Positions 6,667 through 14,017 of a DNA stretch of 15,046 bases are shown here, one piece after another (position 1 is the first letter of the stretch; each line of letters begins with the position of its first letter). The stretch is taken from assembly GCA_011322515.1 (NCBI GenBank), contig DRMS01000424.1:1-15046 (forward strand). Direction: 5' to 3'. This DNA is from Leucothrix mucor. GTDB lineage: Bacteria; Pseudomonadota; Gammaproteobacteria; Thiotrichales; Thiotrichaceae. Position numbers and translations under genes: made by a program. The notes under the pieces were generated by a model that was not told the origin of the DNA, did not search any database, and saw only the letters and a list, made by a program, of their open reading frames with translations.

Positions 6667-6998
6667 GTTTTAGATTGCTTGTGAAGTCCCGCTGGTTTGT
6701 GTCTAGCAAATCAGTAGGGCGTTAATTTGTTAACTTTATCAGCAGATTACAGTCATCCGCTAAGTGCCTATTACTAAACTCCCTTTTTTTGTCAAAAGCA
6801 AGCGTGAAATATAGGCAGTCAATCAATCCCCATTTTTCCCAACGCCTAAGCTTCTTTTTAAAACCCACCTGACCAGGTTTGCAAAAACACGGTTGTTGTT
6901 TATTTTGTTATTTGTCACTGTGTACCCCATGTTAGGGTGGTATTTTCAGCCCTTTTCACTCGTTCCCAAATAAATTTAGAAACGAACTACAAAGGGTA

Positions 6999-7028
6999 CT
7001 GACCCCTTTAATTCTGACCCCTTTAATT
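6999..7028. repeat. two tandem copies of a 15-bp unit
   Basis: CTGACCCCTTTAATT is repeated perfectly twice (6999-7013, 7014-7028). AAAGGG just upstream (6991-6996) can pair with the first CCCTTT. The unit resembles short GAATTAAAGGGGTCAG-type repeats that I recall from many proteobacterial genomes. Two copies are too few for a CRISPR array. Confidence 0.75.
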
Positions 7029-7130
7029 CATCTAAGCACGACACTTTATCAATTAGTTGTATTTGATCATAAAAATAAATGAATTGGCTTTTCAATATGA
7101 TCGAACTACGTTTAATGTTCTTTCAATAGA

Positions 7131-7135
7131 AAAGG
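7131..7135 (+). promoter_or_regulatory. ribosome binding site deciding the beta-helix gene start
   Basis: AAAGG at 7131-7135 lies eight bases before ATG 7144, which begins a clean signal peptide. The frame is open back to TTG 7057, but that extension has no ribosome binding site and would bury the signal peptide. Confidence 0.6.
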
Positions 7136-7143
7136 TAAATAAA

Positions 7144-8874
7144 ATGAAAAAAGTAATCCTATTTTTAAGCGTTGGTATTTTTGTCCCTATACTATTTTTA
7201 TCCTCTGCATTTGCTACAAATACGACAGCCAATTTAGATAATATCTCTTCTGATAACAGTATTTTAGAAAATGGAGATGGTGTACATTTTGATCTTAAAT
7301 TATCTAAAACGCTAAATACAGATACAATTCTTACACTCAGCTTTTCGCCTTCAACCGCTCAAGCAACGACAGATTTTAAACTTCGTTATCAAGAATCTTA
7401 TGATGATATTCCAATAAATCAAAACAATGAAGCATTCGTTACGATTCCTGCTGGAAAATTATCAGTGAGGATAACAGTATACACGGTGCATGATTGTCTT
7501 GATGAAGAGCTTGAATATATCAATATGCAAATCAATACGGTAACGAATAATATTATTCTTGGACAAAATATATCAGCATCAATTGCTATTGAAGACAACA
7601 CCTATGATGATAGTTTTTATTATGCTTCTACCGATGGAATCCATGGTAATGATGGCTCATGTAGCCACCCTTTTACTTTAGATGAGGGCTTGTATTATTT
7701 ACGTGAGGCAAAAAACACCCATCCAGAGAAAACGACACTTATAATAAGAGACGGAACCTATAGGGATGTTAATTCTTTATTTGTTTTACGGTCTGGAACA
7801 GCAGAAAATCCTATTGTGATTAGGGCTGAATATCCAGGAAACGTTTTCTTTTTAGGTCAAAGAACTGATGCTGAACGTGATGGGAGTACTGATTATGGTC
7901 TAATGATCCAAGAAGCATCCCATGTGATTATTAAAGATATTAGTTTTATTAATTATGGTGTCGGCGTAAAAATTTACAACTCTGGGGGAACCAATTTATC
8001 ACCAACCAGTAATATCACAATTGAAAATTGTAGTTTTACTGATAACGGTCATGCAGGTATTAATATTATAAGATCAAGTAATGTTAATATAAAAAATTCA
8101 TTTTTTATGGGATCTATTCCTGCTGAAAACTCACTCGACTCAAATGGCAATTTATGTGATTCACTCTGTGCTATTCAAGATTATGGTGTTGCTGTTTATG
8201 ATTCAAATAATACTTCTATTTTAGACAACATGTTTATTGGAAGACACCACCAAGTAGTTTCCTTTAAAGAAGGCGATACTAATGGTTTAGTGGAAAGGAA
8301 TATTTTTGTTGGCGCTTTATATACTGCAATATTTTTGGGGCAGAATTATATCAATGGTAGTCCTGCATCCAGTAATTTAACCGCCAGATATAATATTGTA
8401 ATGGATACTGAAGACTTTCCAGTTAAAAGCCCACTTCGTATAGATAATGTGGAAAATGCTACCGTTGAATATAACTACTTTGAAGATTTTGACTATTCAA
8501 ATAATCTTTCAGCAATTTATATTTTAAGTAGAGCAACTGGAAATATAAATATCAATAACAATATTTTGGCATTTAGTCAAAACAATGCACACTCTGGTGG
8601 ATTTGAAATAGAAAACAGATATGGTTGCCCTCCTATGGGGACAAATATTAATATAAATGATAACGTACTTTATAAAGTACATCATGTATTAACAGAAAAT
8701 GAGTGTTCCAATCAGGCTATTTTAACAAATAATCAAGCATACAAATTATTTATAAATGCCCCTTTTGTTGATGAGCTAAGTGACCCTGTTGAACAAAATC
8801 CTTCTGTAAGTGAATATGAAAACCTATATCAGCTACTTAGCCAGCCAATTCTTGACTACGCTGCTGGGCAATAA
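7144..8874 (+). CDS. secreted Calx-beta-like / right-handed parallel beta-helix protein
   Basis: 576 residues. The Sec signal peptide MKKVILFLSVGIFVPIL.. is probably cleaved after AFA (residue 24). Residues about 27-152 look like a Calx-beta-type domain: NGDGVHFDLKLS, TTDF, VTIPAG and a closing SIAIEDNT. From about 158 the sequence changes to a beta-helix: FYYASTDGIHGNDGS is the usual opening of pectate-lyase-like and DUF1565-like proteins. Many N/I/V-rich turns follow, such as NITIENCSFTDNGHAGINI (290-308), NVNIKNSFF and NININDNVLY (to about 510). Seven cysteines remain in the mature part. Proteins of this kind are surface or secreted polysaccharide-binding or lyase-like factors, but I cannot assign a substrate or catalytic residues. 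There is no sortase, PEP-CTERM or autotransporter tail. The coding sequence is visibly AT-rich with ATA/AAT codons, unlike ispH or nnr, which hints at acquisition. Confidence 0.8.
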   Translation: MKKVILFLSVGIFVPILFLSSAFATNTTANLDNISSDNSILENGDGVHFDLKLSKTLNTDTILTLSFSPSTAQATTDFKLRYQESYDDIPINQNNEAFVTIPAGKLSVRITVYTVHDCLDEELEYINMQINTVTNNIILGQNISASIAIEDNTYDDSFYYASTDGIHGNDGSCSHPFTLDEGLYYLREAKNTHPEKTTLIIRDGTYRDVNSLFVLRSGTAENPIVIRAEYPGNVFFLGQRTDAERDGSTDYGLMIQEASHVIIKDISFINYGVGVKIYNSGGTNLSPTSNITIENCSFTDNGHAGINIIRSSNVNIKNSFFMGSIPAENSLDSNGNLCDSLCAIQDYGVAVYDSNNTSILDNMFIGRHHQVVSFKEGDTNGLVERNIFVGALYTAIFLGQNYINGSPASSNLTARYNIVMDTEDFPVKSPLRIDNVENATVEYNYFEDFDYSNNLSAIYILSRATGNININNNILAFSQNNAHSGGFEIENRYGCPPMGTNININDNVLYKVHHVLTENECSNQAILTNNQAYKLFINAPFVDELSDPVEQNPSVSEYENLYQLLSQPILDYAAGQ

Positions 8875-9243
8875 CGCTCTGGATAATCTTAACGAAGAGC
8901 ACGCTGGACAATAAAACCTGTGTTACAGGCACCCTCTGCAATCCCTCTTCTATCAATGCGGCAAGTTGCAGGAACGTATCCCATTCGGGCTTTGCACAAT
9001 GCGGGAGAACTATGCCCTTGCATGGTCTTTTTCAATTTTTATTCCGCATCCACCTCATCCCTACGCGCGCCTGCGTAGGGACGCAGTTAGCAACGCGCTG
9101 GCATTGCGTCTCTATAAATACCAATTATCTGATACCTGCTCTTCCTAAAAGCATTTGGTGATAAAGTTAATAGAACGGAAGTACACGAACCCATTCTTCC
9201 AATCAAATCAAATAAAAAAAAACAATAAAAATAAGGTTACCCA
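8875..9243. other. 369-bp intergenic region between two surface-protein genes
   Basis: No gene is supported. A 12-base near-repeat, GCTGGGCAATAA (8863-8874, gene end) and GCTGGACAATAA (8903-8914), marks a small duplication at the end of the beta-helix gene. CCTGTGTTACAGG (8917-8929) is a short hairpin without a T-run. The compound hairpin at 9058-9110 is described separately. The last 60 bases are very A-rich and lead into AAGG (9233-9236), seven bases before the next ATG. Confidence 0.6.
9058..9110. repeat. compound hairpin, REP-like
   Basis: TCCCTACGC (9058-9066) pairs perfectly with GCGTAGGGA (9073-9081) around a six-base loop. Immediately after, GACGCA (9080-9085) pairs with TGCGTC (9105-9110). 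The GC-rich stems stand out in AT-rich surroundings and have the look of dispersed GTAGGGACGCA/TGCGTCTCTA-type repeats. No T-tract follows, so a terminator role is not favoured, though the first stem could impede transcription coming from the beta-helix gene. Confidence 0.6.
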
Positions 9244-11775
9244 ATGATTATCCCCACTCATTTTAAAAAATTAACTTTGCCACTTTTATTATCTGTTGCA
9301 CTCGCGGGGTGTAGTGGTGGTAGTGATTTTGGCTCAGGTACAAGCGGCGGCTCAAAGCAAGAAGAAGTCACTTATGCAGATGTAGCGTCTTTAGAAGTCT
9401 TTGCTAGCTCAGGTGTTTTATTATCAAAAGGCGATAATGCAGTAACCATTTCGGTTGTTGCTAAAGATAAAAACAATAATGTGATTTCTAAAATACCTGT
9501 TACCTTCGCGGTTGATAATAGTGGCACTATTATTGCTGCTAGTGGCAATGACACAGCTGCGACAAAAACAGCAATATTATCCTCTGGTGTGAACACTCAT
9601 AAACGAACACTAACGGTTACTGTCAGTGCAGGGAAAAAGACACAAATAGTGACGGTGCAGGTTGATGATACGAAGATCATTGATAAGGAAGATAATTCTG
9701 ATATTAAATCATTAGATGTTTCTGTTACGGCTAATAAACTCTATTCATTAGGTAGCAATGAAGTCACTGTTTCAGTGATTGCTAAAAATGAAAATAATAG
9801 TGTCGTACCTGATGCACAAATAACCTTTAGTGTAGATAATGATGCCTTAATTCTACCTGATGCGGGAAATGCTACCGCTGCGATTAAAACGGCTAAATTA
9901 AGCTCGGGTTTAGGGCATCCTGAAGCGAGAACCTTAACAGTAACGGTGAAGTCAGGTGCTTTTGTTAAAATTCTTAAGGTTGATATTATTAATGGCAAAG
10001 ATCCTGTTGTTGAAAAGGAAAGTAAGGTTGTTGCTCTAGAAATATCAGCCAGTTCTCGACAGCTTTTTTCTGCGGGCATTAAGCCTGTTATTATTTCTGC
10101 GATTGCAAAAGATCAGAATAATAATACGCTATCCGATGCAATTATTACCTTTAAGGTTAACAATAATGCAACCATTACGCCTGATGCAGGCAATGCAAGT
10201 GCGGTGGTTAAAACAGCAAGTATCACACCAGGCTTGAATCATCCTGAAAATAGAAAACTGGATATTGAAGTGACGGCAGGGTCGCTAGTTAAAAATCTAC
10301 AGGTTGATATTGTCGGCACAACCGTTGTATTGGAAGGAGCTGATAGTATCGCTATCAACAATCCCACTGAATATACTATTAAGCTACAAGATTCAGAAAA
10401 AAAATCATTAGCATTTCATAGTGTTGAAGTGACTTCATCTGCGGGCAGTGAAATAATACCAGTCAATAGCTATACCACTAATGCTGTTGGTGAAATGAGC
10501 TTTATGGTCAACGCAGCTGCTGATGGTGAAGATACCATCACGGTCATCTCTCTTGGTGCAGCTGCGCAGAAAAAAGTGAGCGTTTCTGGTAATGATTTCA
10601 GTTTAAATAGTGCTAGCAAAGAAGTAAAAATTGGTACTCCAGAAACCATTAGTATGAAGTGGACAAAGGATGGGGTTAGTCAAGCTAATAAAATTATCCA
10701 ACTGAGCGCTACCCGTGGTGTTCTAAACCCACTGATCAATATTGAAACAAATACTGATGGTGAAGCTACGTTTACAATTGAATCACAAACAGCAGGCGGT
10801 ACGGTTATTACTGCAACGACTGAAAATGGGCTTACAGCAACACTAGAAAGAGAGTTTATTGCAACGACACCTCATTATATTAATACACAGGCATCCCCTT
10901 CGGTAATCGCTCCACATGGCGTTAGTAATTTAATCGCAAAGGTTCGGGATATTAATGATAATCCTGTGAAAAATATGCACATTGTCTTTAATCTGGAGGA
11001 TAGAGTGAATGGTACGCTAAGTAACTCTCTTGCGGTTACTGACTCACTAGGTCGAGCCAATATCACCTATACCGCTAGTGATGTATCCAGTGCTAAAAAT
11101 GGAGTGAATATAAAAACCTATGTACAAGAAGATACCACAATAAATGATCAAATTAATTTGACAGTAGGTGGTGATGCGCTACGTATTGTGCTAGGACATA
11201 ATGAAAAAATTGCTGCGGATGATATTTTTTATAAGAAAACTTATGGTGTTATCGTAACGGATAGCGCAGGTAATCCTGTTAAAGATCAGGAAATAGCCTT
11301 TACAATTACACCAACCGATTACTACAAAGGATTTATGGTGCCATTGCTTGATAAAAATCCAAATGTAACGGTTGTTGATGGTGTTATTATTACTGATAAC
11401 AACTCTGGTCACTGGGTACGTAAATTAGAGGCTGCTTGTAAATCAGAAGATCTGGATAATGATGGCAATCTGGATGAAGGTGAAGATGACAATAATAATG
11501 GCAAGCTTGAGCCTAGTCATGATGCAACGGTAACAACCTCAGGAAAAACAGATGAAGAAGGTAAGTTAACCATACAGATCATTTATCCTCAAAGTAGTGC
11601 TCTATGGAGTAGACAATTATTGACTTCAACAGTCGTAGTAGAAGGCACAGAGTTTGTGGAACATGCAGAATTTGATCTGTCAATATTGGCATCAGCGGTT
11701 AAAGACTTGGATGTTGCTCCACCTAATCAATTTTCTCCTTATGGAATAACGGCTGACTGCTCCAACCCTGAGTAA
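9244..11775 (+). CDS. large outer-membrane lipoprotein with bacterial Ig-like repeats
   Basis: 843 residues with a lipoprotein signal ending in lipobox LAGC (residues 20-23). Serine at +2 predicts outer-membrane sorting. A Gly/Ser linker leads to three tandem repeats of about 95 residues (about 47-140, 154-248, 262-356), each with V.....A.....LxSxG...VxxxxxAKDxNNN..., then D/N-rich turns and xTxxVxxG. Repeats 2 and 3 share PDAGNA and HPExR. Further Ig-like (Big_1/invasin-type) segments follow at about 360-450, 450-545 and 546-650, with DINDNPVKNMHIVF and SLGRANITYTA typical of Big_1. The C-terminal region contains a canonical 12-residue EF-hand loop (D736, D738, D740, G741, D744, E747) and a second partial loop starting at D748. 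A surface adhesin or structural role is inferred; no receptor or enzyme can be named. Start is well supported by AAGG seven bases upstream. Confidence 0.82.
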   Translation: MIIPTHFKKLTLPLLLSVALAGCSGGSDFGSGTSGGSKQEEVTYADVASLEVFASSGVLLSKGDNAVTISVVAKDKNNNVISKIPVTFAVDNSGTIIAASGNDTAATKTAILSSGVNTHKRTLTVTVSAGKKTQIVTVQVDDTKIIDKEDNSDIKSLDVSVTANKLYSLGSNEVTVSVIAKNENNSVVPDAQITFSVDNDALILPDAGNATAAIKTAKLSSGLGHPEARTLTVTVKSGAFVKILKVDIINGKDPVVEKESKVVALEISASSRQLFSAGIKPVIISAIAKDQNNNTLSDAIITFKVNNNATITPDAGNASAVVKTASITPGLNHPENRKLDIEVTAGSLVKNLQVDIVGTTVVLEGADSIAINNPTEYTIKLQDSEKKSLAFHSVEVTSSAGSEIIPVNSYTTNAVGEMSFMVNAAADGEDTITVISLGAAAQKKVSVSGNDFSLNSASKEVKIGTPETISMKWTKDGVSQANKIIQLSATRGVLNPLINIETNTDGEATFTIESQTAGGTVITATTENGLTATLEREFIATTPHYINTQASPSVIAPHGVSNLIAKVRDINDNPVKNMHIVFNLEDRVNGTLSNSLAVTDSLGRANITYTASDVSSAKNGVNIKTYVQEDTTINDQINLTVGGDALRIVLGHNEKIAADDIFYKKTYGVIVTDSAGNPVKDQEIAFTITPTDYYKGFMVPLLDKNPNVTVVDGVIITDNNSGHWVRKLEAACKSEDLDNDGNLDEGEDDNNNGKLEPSHDATVTTSGKTDEEGKLTIQIIYPQSSALWSRQLLTSTVVVEGTEFVEHAEFDLSILASAVKDLDVAPPNQFSPYGITADCSNPE

Positions 11776-11780
11776 TTTAG

Positions 11781-11947
11781 TTAGGAACGTGTACGGAATA
11801 ACTTCCCGAAGTTCTAACGCAGAATTTTTATTTCAGATGGGATGAACTCATGAGGCGCATAGTTACTCTACGCAACGAATGAGATCATCCAAGCTGGGAT
11901 AAAAAGGCAAGTTAGAGATCGGGACGTTGTTTCGTGCACGTTTCTTA
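11781..11947 (-). mobile_element. MITE-like element, copy B (opposite orientation)
   Basis: Long terminal inverted repeats, 11781-11818 and the reverse complement of 11911-11947, match at about 29 of 38 positions, mostly differing by transitions; both show AACGTG.ACG and TCCCGA. The core (11818-11915) is the reverse complement of copy A's core at about 78% without gaps. The hairpin is kept: on the minus strand CTCAT pairs with ATGAG where copy A has CTCAA/TTGAG. The element occupies most of the 187-bp gap between the lipoprotein gene and the convergent TSUP gene. No coding capacity. Confidence 0.65.
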
Positions 11948-11962
11948 GGAAGTTTCAAGTCA

Positions 11963-12727
11963 TTAATACAGCATCTTAAACAAATTCGCCAACAACATAA
12001 AAATCAAAACAGTGACTAATAACTTACGAATAAAAACTTCGCCACCTATAATCGCGGAATGACCACCAAGCCACCCACCTAATGCACTACAAACAGCAAG
12101 GGGTAAGGCTATCATCCAGATAACTTTGCCTGCAAAAATAAAAGCGATGGCTGCACCAAGATTGGTGAGTAAGTTTAGCGGTTTCACACTGGCGGTTGCG
12201 GTTAAAAAATCATAGTTAAGCACTTTATTCATCACAATTGCCATATAACTACCTGTACCTGGTCCAAGTAGACCGTCATAAAAACCGATGGGACCAATGC
12301 TAACAATAGTTTTTACAGGATTATTTACCACTCTATTTTGTTTTTTATTACTTTTTTGAAAAATAAAAAATAGCGCAATGGGGATGCATAATAGAATCAT
12401 CCATTCTAATAGGGTTGCATCCAGCTTCATTGCCAATTGACCGCCTAAATAGGAGGCAATTAGGCAAGGAATGGCAGCATAAAAAACAAGTTTCCAGCAA
12501 ATTTTTTTCTCTACTGCATATTTGATAACGGCAAGGAATGTGCCTGTAAACCCGACTATTTTATTCGTTGCCAACGCTGAAACGGGTGGTATCCCAACAA
12601 AAAGTAAGGCGGGAAGTTGCAACATGCCCCCACCCCCTGCGACCGCATCAATATAGCCTGCGGCAAATGCGGTTAGCATGAGTGCTAGCAACCAAATAAT
12701 TCCTATATCTTGTAGTAATGTATCCAT
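11963..12727 (-). CDS. TSUP (TauE/SafE, DUF81) family membrane permease
   Basis: 254 residues, mostly hydrophobic, with about seven or eight membrane segments. The two family half-repeats are clear: GYIDAVAGGGGMLQLPAL (24-41) and GFYDGLLGPGTGSYM (148-162). TATNK-like ALATNKIVG (51-59) and SVKPLNLLTN (180-189) follow them. TSUP proteins move small anions such as sulfite, sulfoacetate or other organic acids, but members differ and the substrate here cannot be told; the glycine-rich GGGG motif resembles YfcA-type members. The frame is open to 12796, but ATG 12727 lies 19 bases after the stop of the upstream gene and starts at a natural N-terminus, whereas 12796 would overlap that gene by 50 bases. 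It is probably co-transcribed with the upstream hypothetical gene. Confidence 0.87.
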   Translation of the reverse strand: MDTLLQDIGIIWLLALMLTAFAAGYIDAVAGGGGMLQLPALLFVGIPPVSALATNKIVGFTGTFLAVIKYAVEKKICWKLVFYAAIPCLIASYLGGQLAMKLDATLLEWMILLCIPIALFFIFQKSNKKQNRVVNNPVKTIVSIGPIGFYDGLLGPGTGSYMAIVMNKVLNYDFLTATASVKPLNLLTNLGAAIAFIFAGKVIWMIALPLAVCSALGGWLGGHSAIIGGEVFIRKLLVTVLIFMLLANLFKMLY

Positions 12728-12746
12728 ATAGTGATTTATCCATAGA

Positions 12747-13862
12747 TTATGAGGATGAATGTCGTAGTACAGCCAACGTGCGTGGCAAATAAACATCCCC
12801 CATGCTAGTGACTTTATACTTTAAGGTAAAGTTGGGCAGGATGCTTTGGTAAATGAGATTACTTTCTGGTGGCTCTCCTTCACGGCGGTCTGTAGCTATC
12901 ATTTCAAATTCTAGTGGTAATAGATCTTCAGCAAGGCTCTCATAAACTTCATTGGGTAAGTTTTCAAGCGAGAAGGAGATGGATTGTTTGTGTTTAAGGG
13001 TTTTGTTGATGGGACGATGATATTTTTCACCAACGATTTCAATAAGCGCTAAGGGTTGTGCTCCAAAATAGCGAATAATCACCTCCAGAATAAAACTATT
13101 TTCATTACCCTCATAAAGCATATAGGCAAAGTCCATATCCCGTAATAAGGTGAGGTGTTCAATATCATCTAACTCTAATTCTTTATTTTTTGTTAAATTG
13201 CAATCGAGTACTGAAATCCATGCAGAAGAGTATTCTTTTAGAAATCCACAAAATTCATCTTTAGAGGCATCATTAAGCCTCACCACAACGCGCTGATTGA
13301 CATATTGCTCTAGGATAGGGTCATAAGCATTCCCCACCGCAGAAAGGGCGGTTGTGCCCATTTTTTTAAGATAGTCACCTTGGGTATTGAAAATCATACC
13401 GCCTCTGCCGCCTTTCATTCGGGTTAAAAATACATTGAGCGCTTCACCGATAGCATCACTGAAGTTGTTGAAAAATACATTTAAGTGACGTTTTGTACGT
13501 GGCCATAAGCTTGGGCTACAGGTATCTTTTATTTCTCGATTACGCAACGCGAGATTTTGTTCTGAAAGCTCATTTTGATAGCGGTAAATGACACGTATTT
13601 GATCAATATCTTCACGATAAAGGATATAAGAATTAATCGGATTACCACGAGAATTATGGATTTCCCGCGAAAAGTGCAACTCCACGCCATTACTATGAAT
13701 GGTGGTTCTGCCCCATATTTTTTTACAGTTTTGCATTTCAATGGTGGTGTGAAAGCCATTAATGGCTTTCAATACACGATCCTGCTTACGCCATTTAGTT
13801 AGGTTTGATAGTAATGCGCCAAGAAAAATAAAGCCTAAGGTGACAAAAAACAGATTATCCAT
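12747..13862 (-). CDS. membrane-anchored protein of unknown function
   Basis: 371 residues, not assigned to a named family. One N-terminal hydrophobic helix (about residues 4-20) is followed by a basic stretch (KWRKQDR), so the bulk is probably cytoplasmic. The middle has YDPILEQYVNQRVVVRL (180-196) and then CGFLKEYSSAWISVLDCNL (205-223). These read as strands of a small SH3/Sm-like barrel, and I recall similar YDPILE...VVV...GxLKEYS...LDV segments in uncharacterised proteins. A Gly-rich patch, KGGRGG (150-155), precedes it. The C-terminal third is probably beta-rich (ISFSLENLP, FTLKYKVTSM). The start ATG 13862 has only a weak GAG upstream. It ends 19 bases before the TSUP gene. Function is unknown; a link with the permease is suggested only by spacing. 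Confidence 0.75.
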   Translation of the reverse strand: MDNLFFVTLGFIFLGALLSNLTKWRKQDRVLKAINGFHTTIEMQNCKKIWGRTTIHSNGVELHFSREIHNSRGNPINSYILYREDIDQIRVIYRYQNELSEQNLALRNREIKDTCSPSLWPRTKRHLNVFFNNFSDAIGEALNVFLTRMKGGRGGMIFNTQGDYLKKMGTTALSAVGNAYDPILEQYVNQRVVVRLNDASKDEFCGFLKEYSSAWISVLDCNLTKNKELELDDIEHLTLLRDMDFAYMLYEGNENSFILEVIIRYFGAQPLALIEIVGEKYHRPINKTLKHKQSISFSLENLPNEVYESLAEDLLPLEFEMIATDRREGEPPESNLIYQSILPNFTLKYKVTSMGDVYLPRTLAVLRHSSS

Positions 13863-13883
13863 AATAATGACTCAGCTTATGCT

Positions 13884-13965
13884 CTATTTTGTTTGATCTC
13901 TGTATTGAAAGTACTCATTTACGCTTATAAACTGCGCGCTTTTGCTTTGAGTTCGAACAAAATAG
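13884..13965. repeat. inverted repeat between ispH and the hypothetical gene
   Basis: CTATTTTGTTTGA (13884-13896) and the reverse complement of 13953-13965 match at 12 of 13 bases, separated by 56 bases. CAGCT/AGCTG motifs lie outside both arms. It fills the middle of the 155-bp gap. The T-rich left arm could end ispH transcripts on the minus strand only weakly. A decayed repeat is the likelier reading. Confidence 0.4.
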
Positions 13966-14017
13966 GGCGCAATCTGAGCTGTTATAGTTAGCCTGAAATA
14001 GTTACTAGCCATCATAA

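Larger units (their letters stand above)
6656..7143. other. 488-bp divergent intergenic region
   Basis: It separates the minus-strand replication gene from the plus-strand beta-helix gene, so promoters for both should lie here; none is clear enough to mark. Visible structures are a small palindrome, ACCTG-AC-CAGGT (6867-6878); a degenerate hairpin, TCGTT (6960-6964) with AACGA (6981-6985), in a CTCGTTCCCAA context; and two copies of a 15-base unit (6999-7028). I see no iterons or DnaA-box cluster that would mark an origin for the adjacent replication gene. Confidence 0.6.

Noticed and set aside
6656..6709. Replication-protein start at TTG 6709
   Set aside because: No Shine-Dalgarno precedes it, while ATG 6655 has GGAG seven bases upstream.
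6999..7028. CRISPR-like repeat
   Set aside because: Only two immediately adjacent 15-base units with no spacer and no cas gene.
7057..7143. Beta-helix protein start at TTG 7057
   Set aside because: It would place 29 residues before a clear signal peptide; ATG 7144 has AAAGG eight bases upstream.
6656..7143. Replication origin for the phage-O-like gene
   Set aside because: No iterons, DnaA-box cluster or clear AT-rich unwinding element arranged as an origin.
8966..9148. 60-codon plus-strand frame in the gap between the two surface genes
   Set aside because: No ribosome binding site, no recognisable motif, and it runs through the compound hairpin repeat at 9058-9110.
12728..12796. TSUP start at 12796
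   Set aside because: It would overlap the upstream gene by 50 bases and add a non-family N-terminus; ATG 12727 gives a natural start.
13575..13802. 75-codon plus-strand frame antisense to the hypothetical gene
   Set aside because: Typical shadow of the coding frame on the other strand; no ribosome binding site or family motif. The same reasoning applies to the reverse-strand frames inside nnr, the amidase and the lipoprotein gene.
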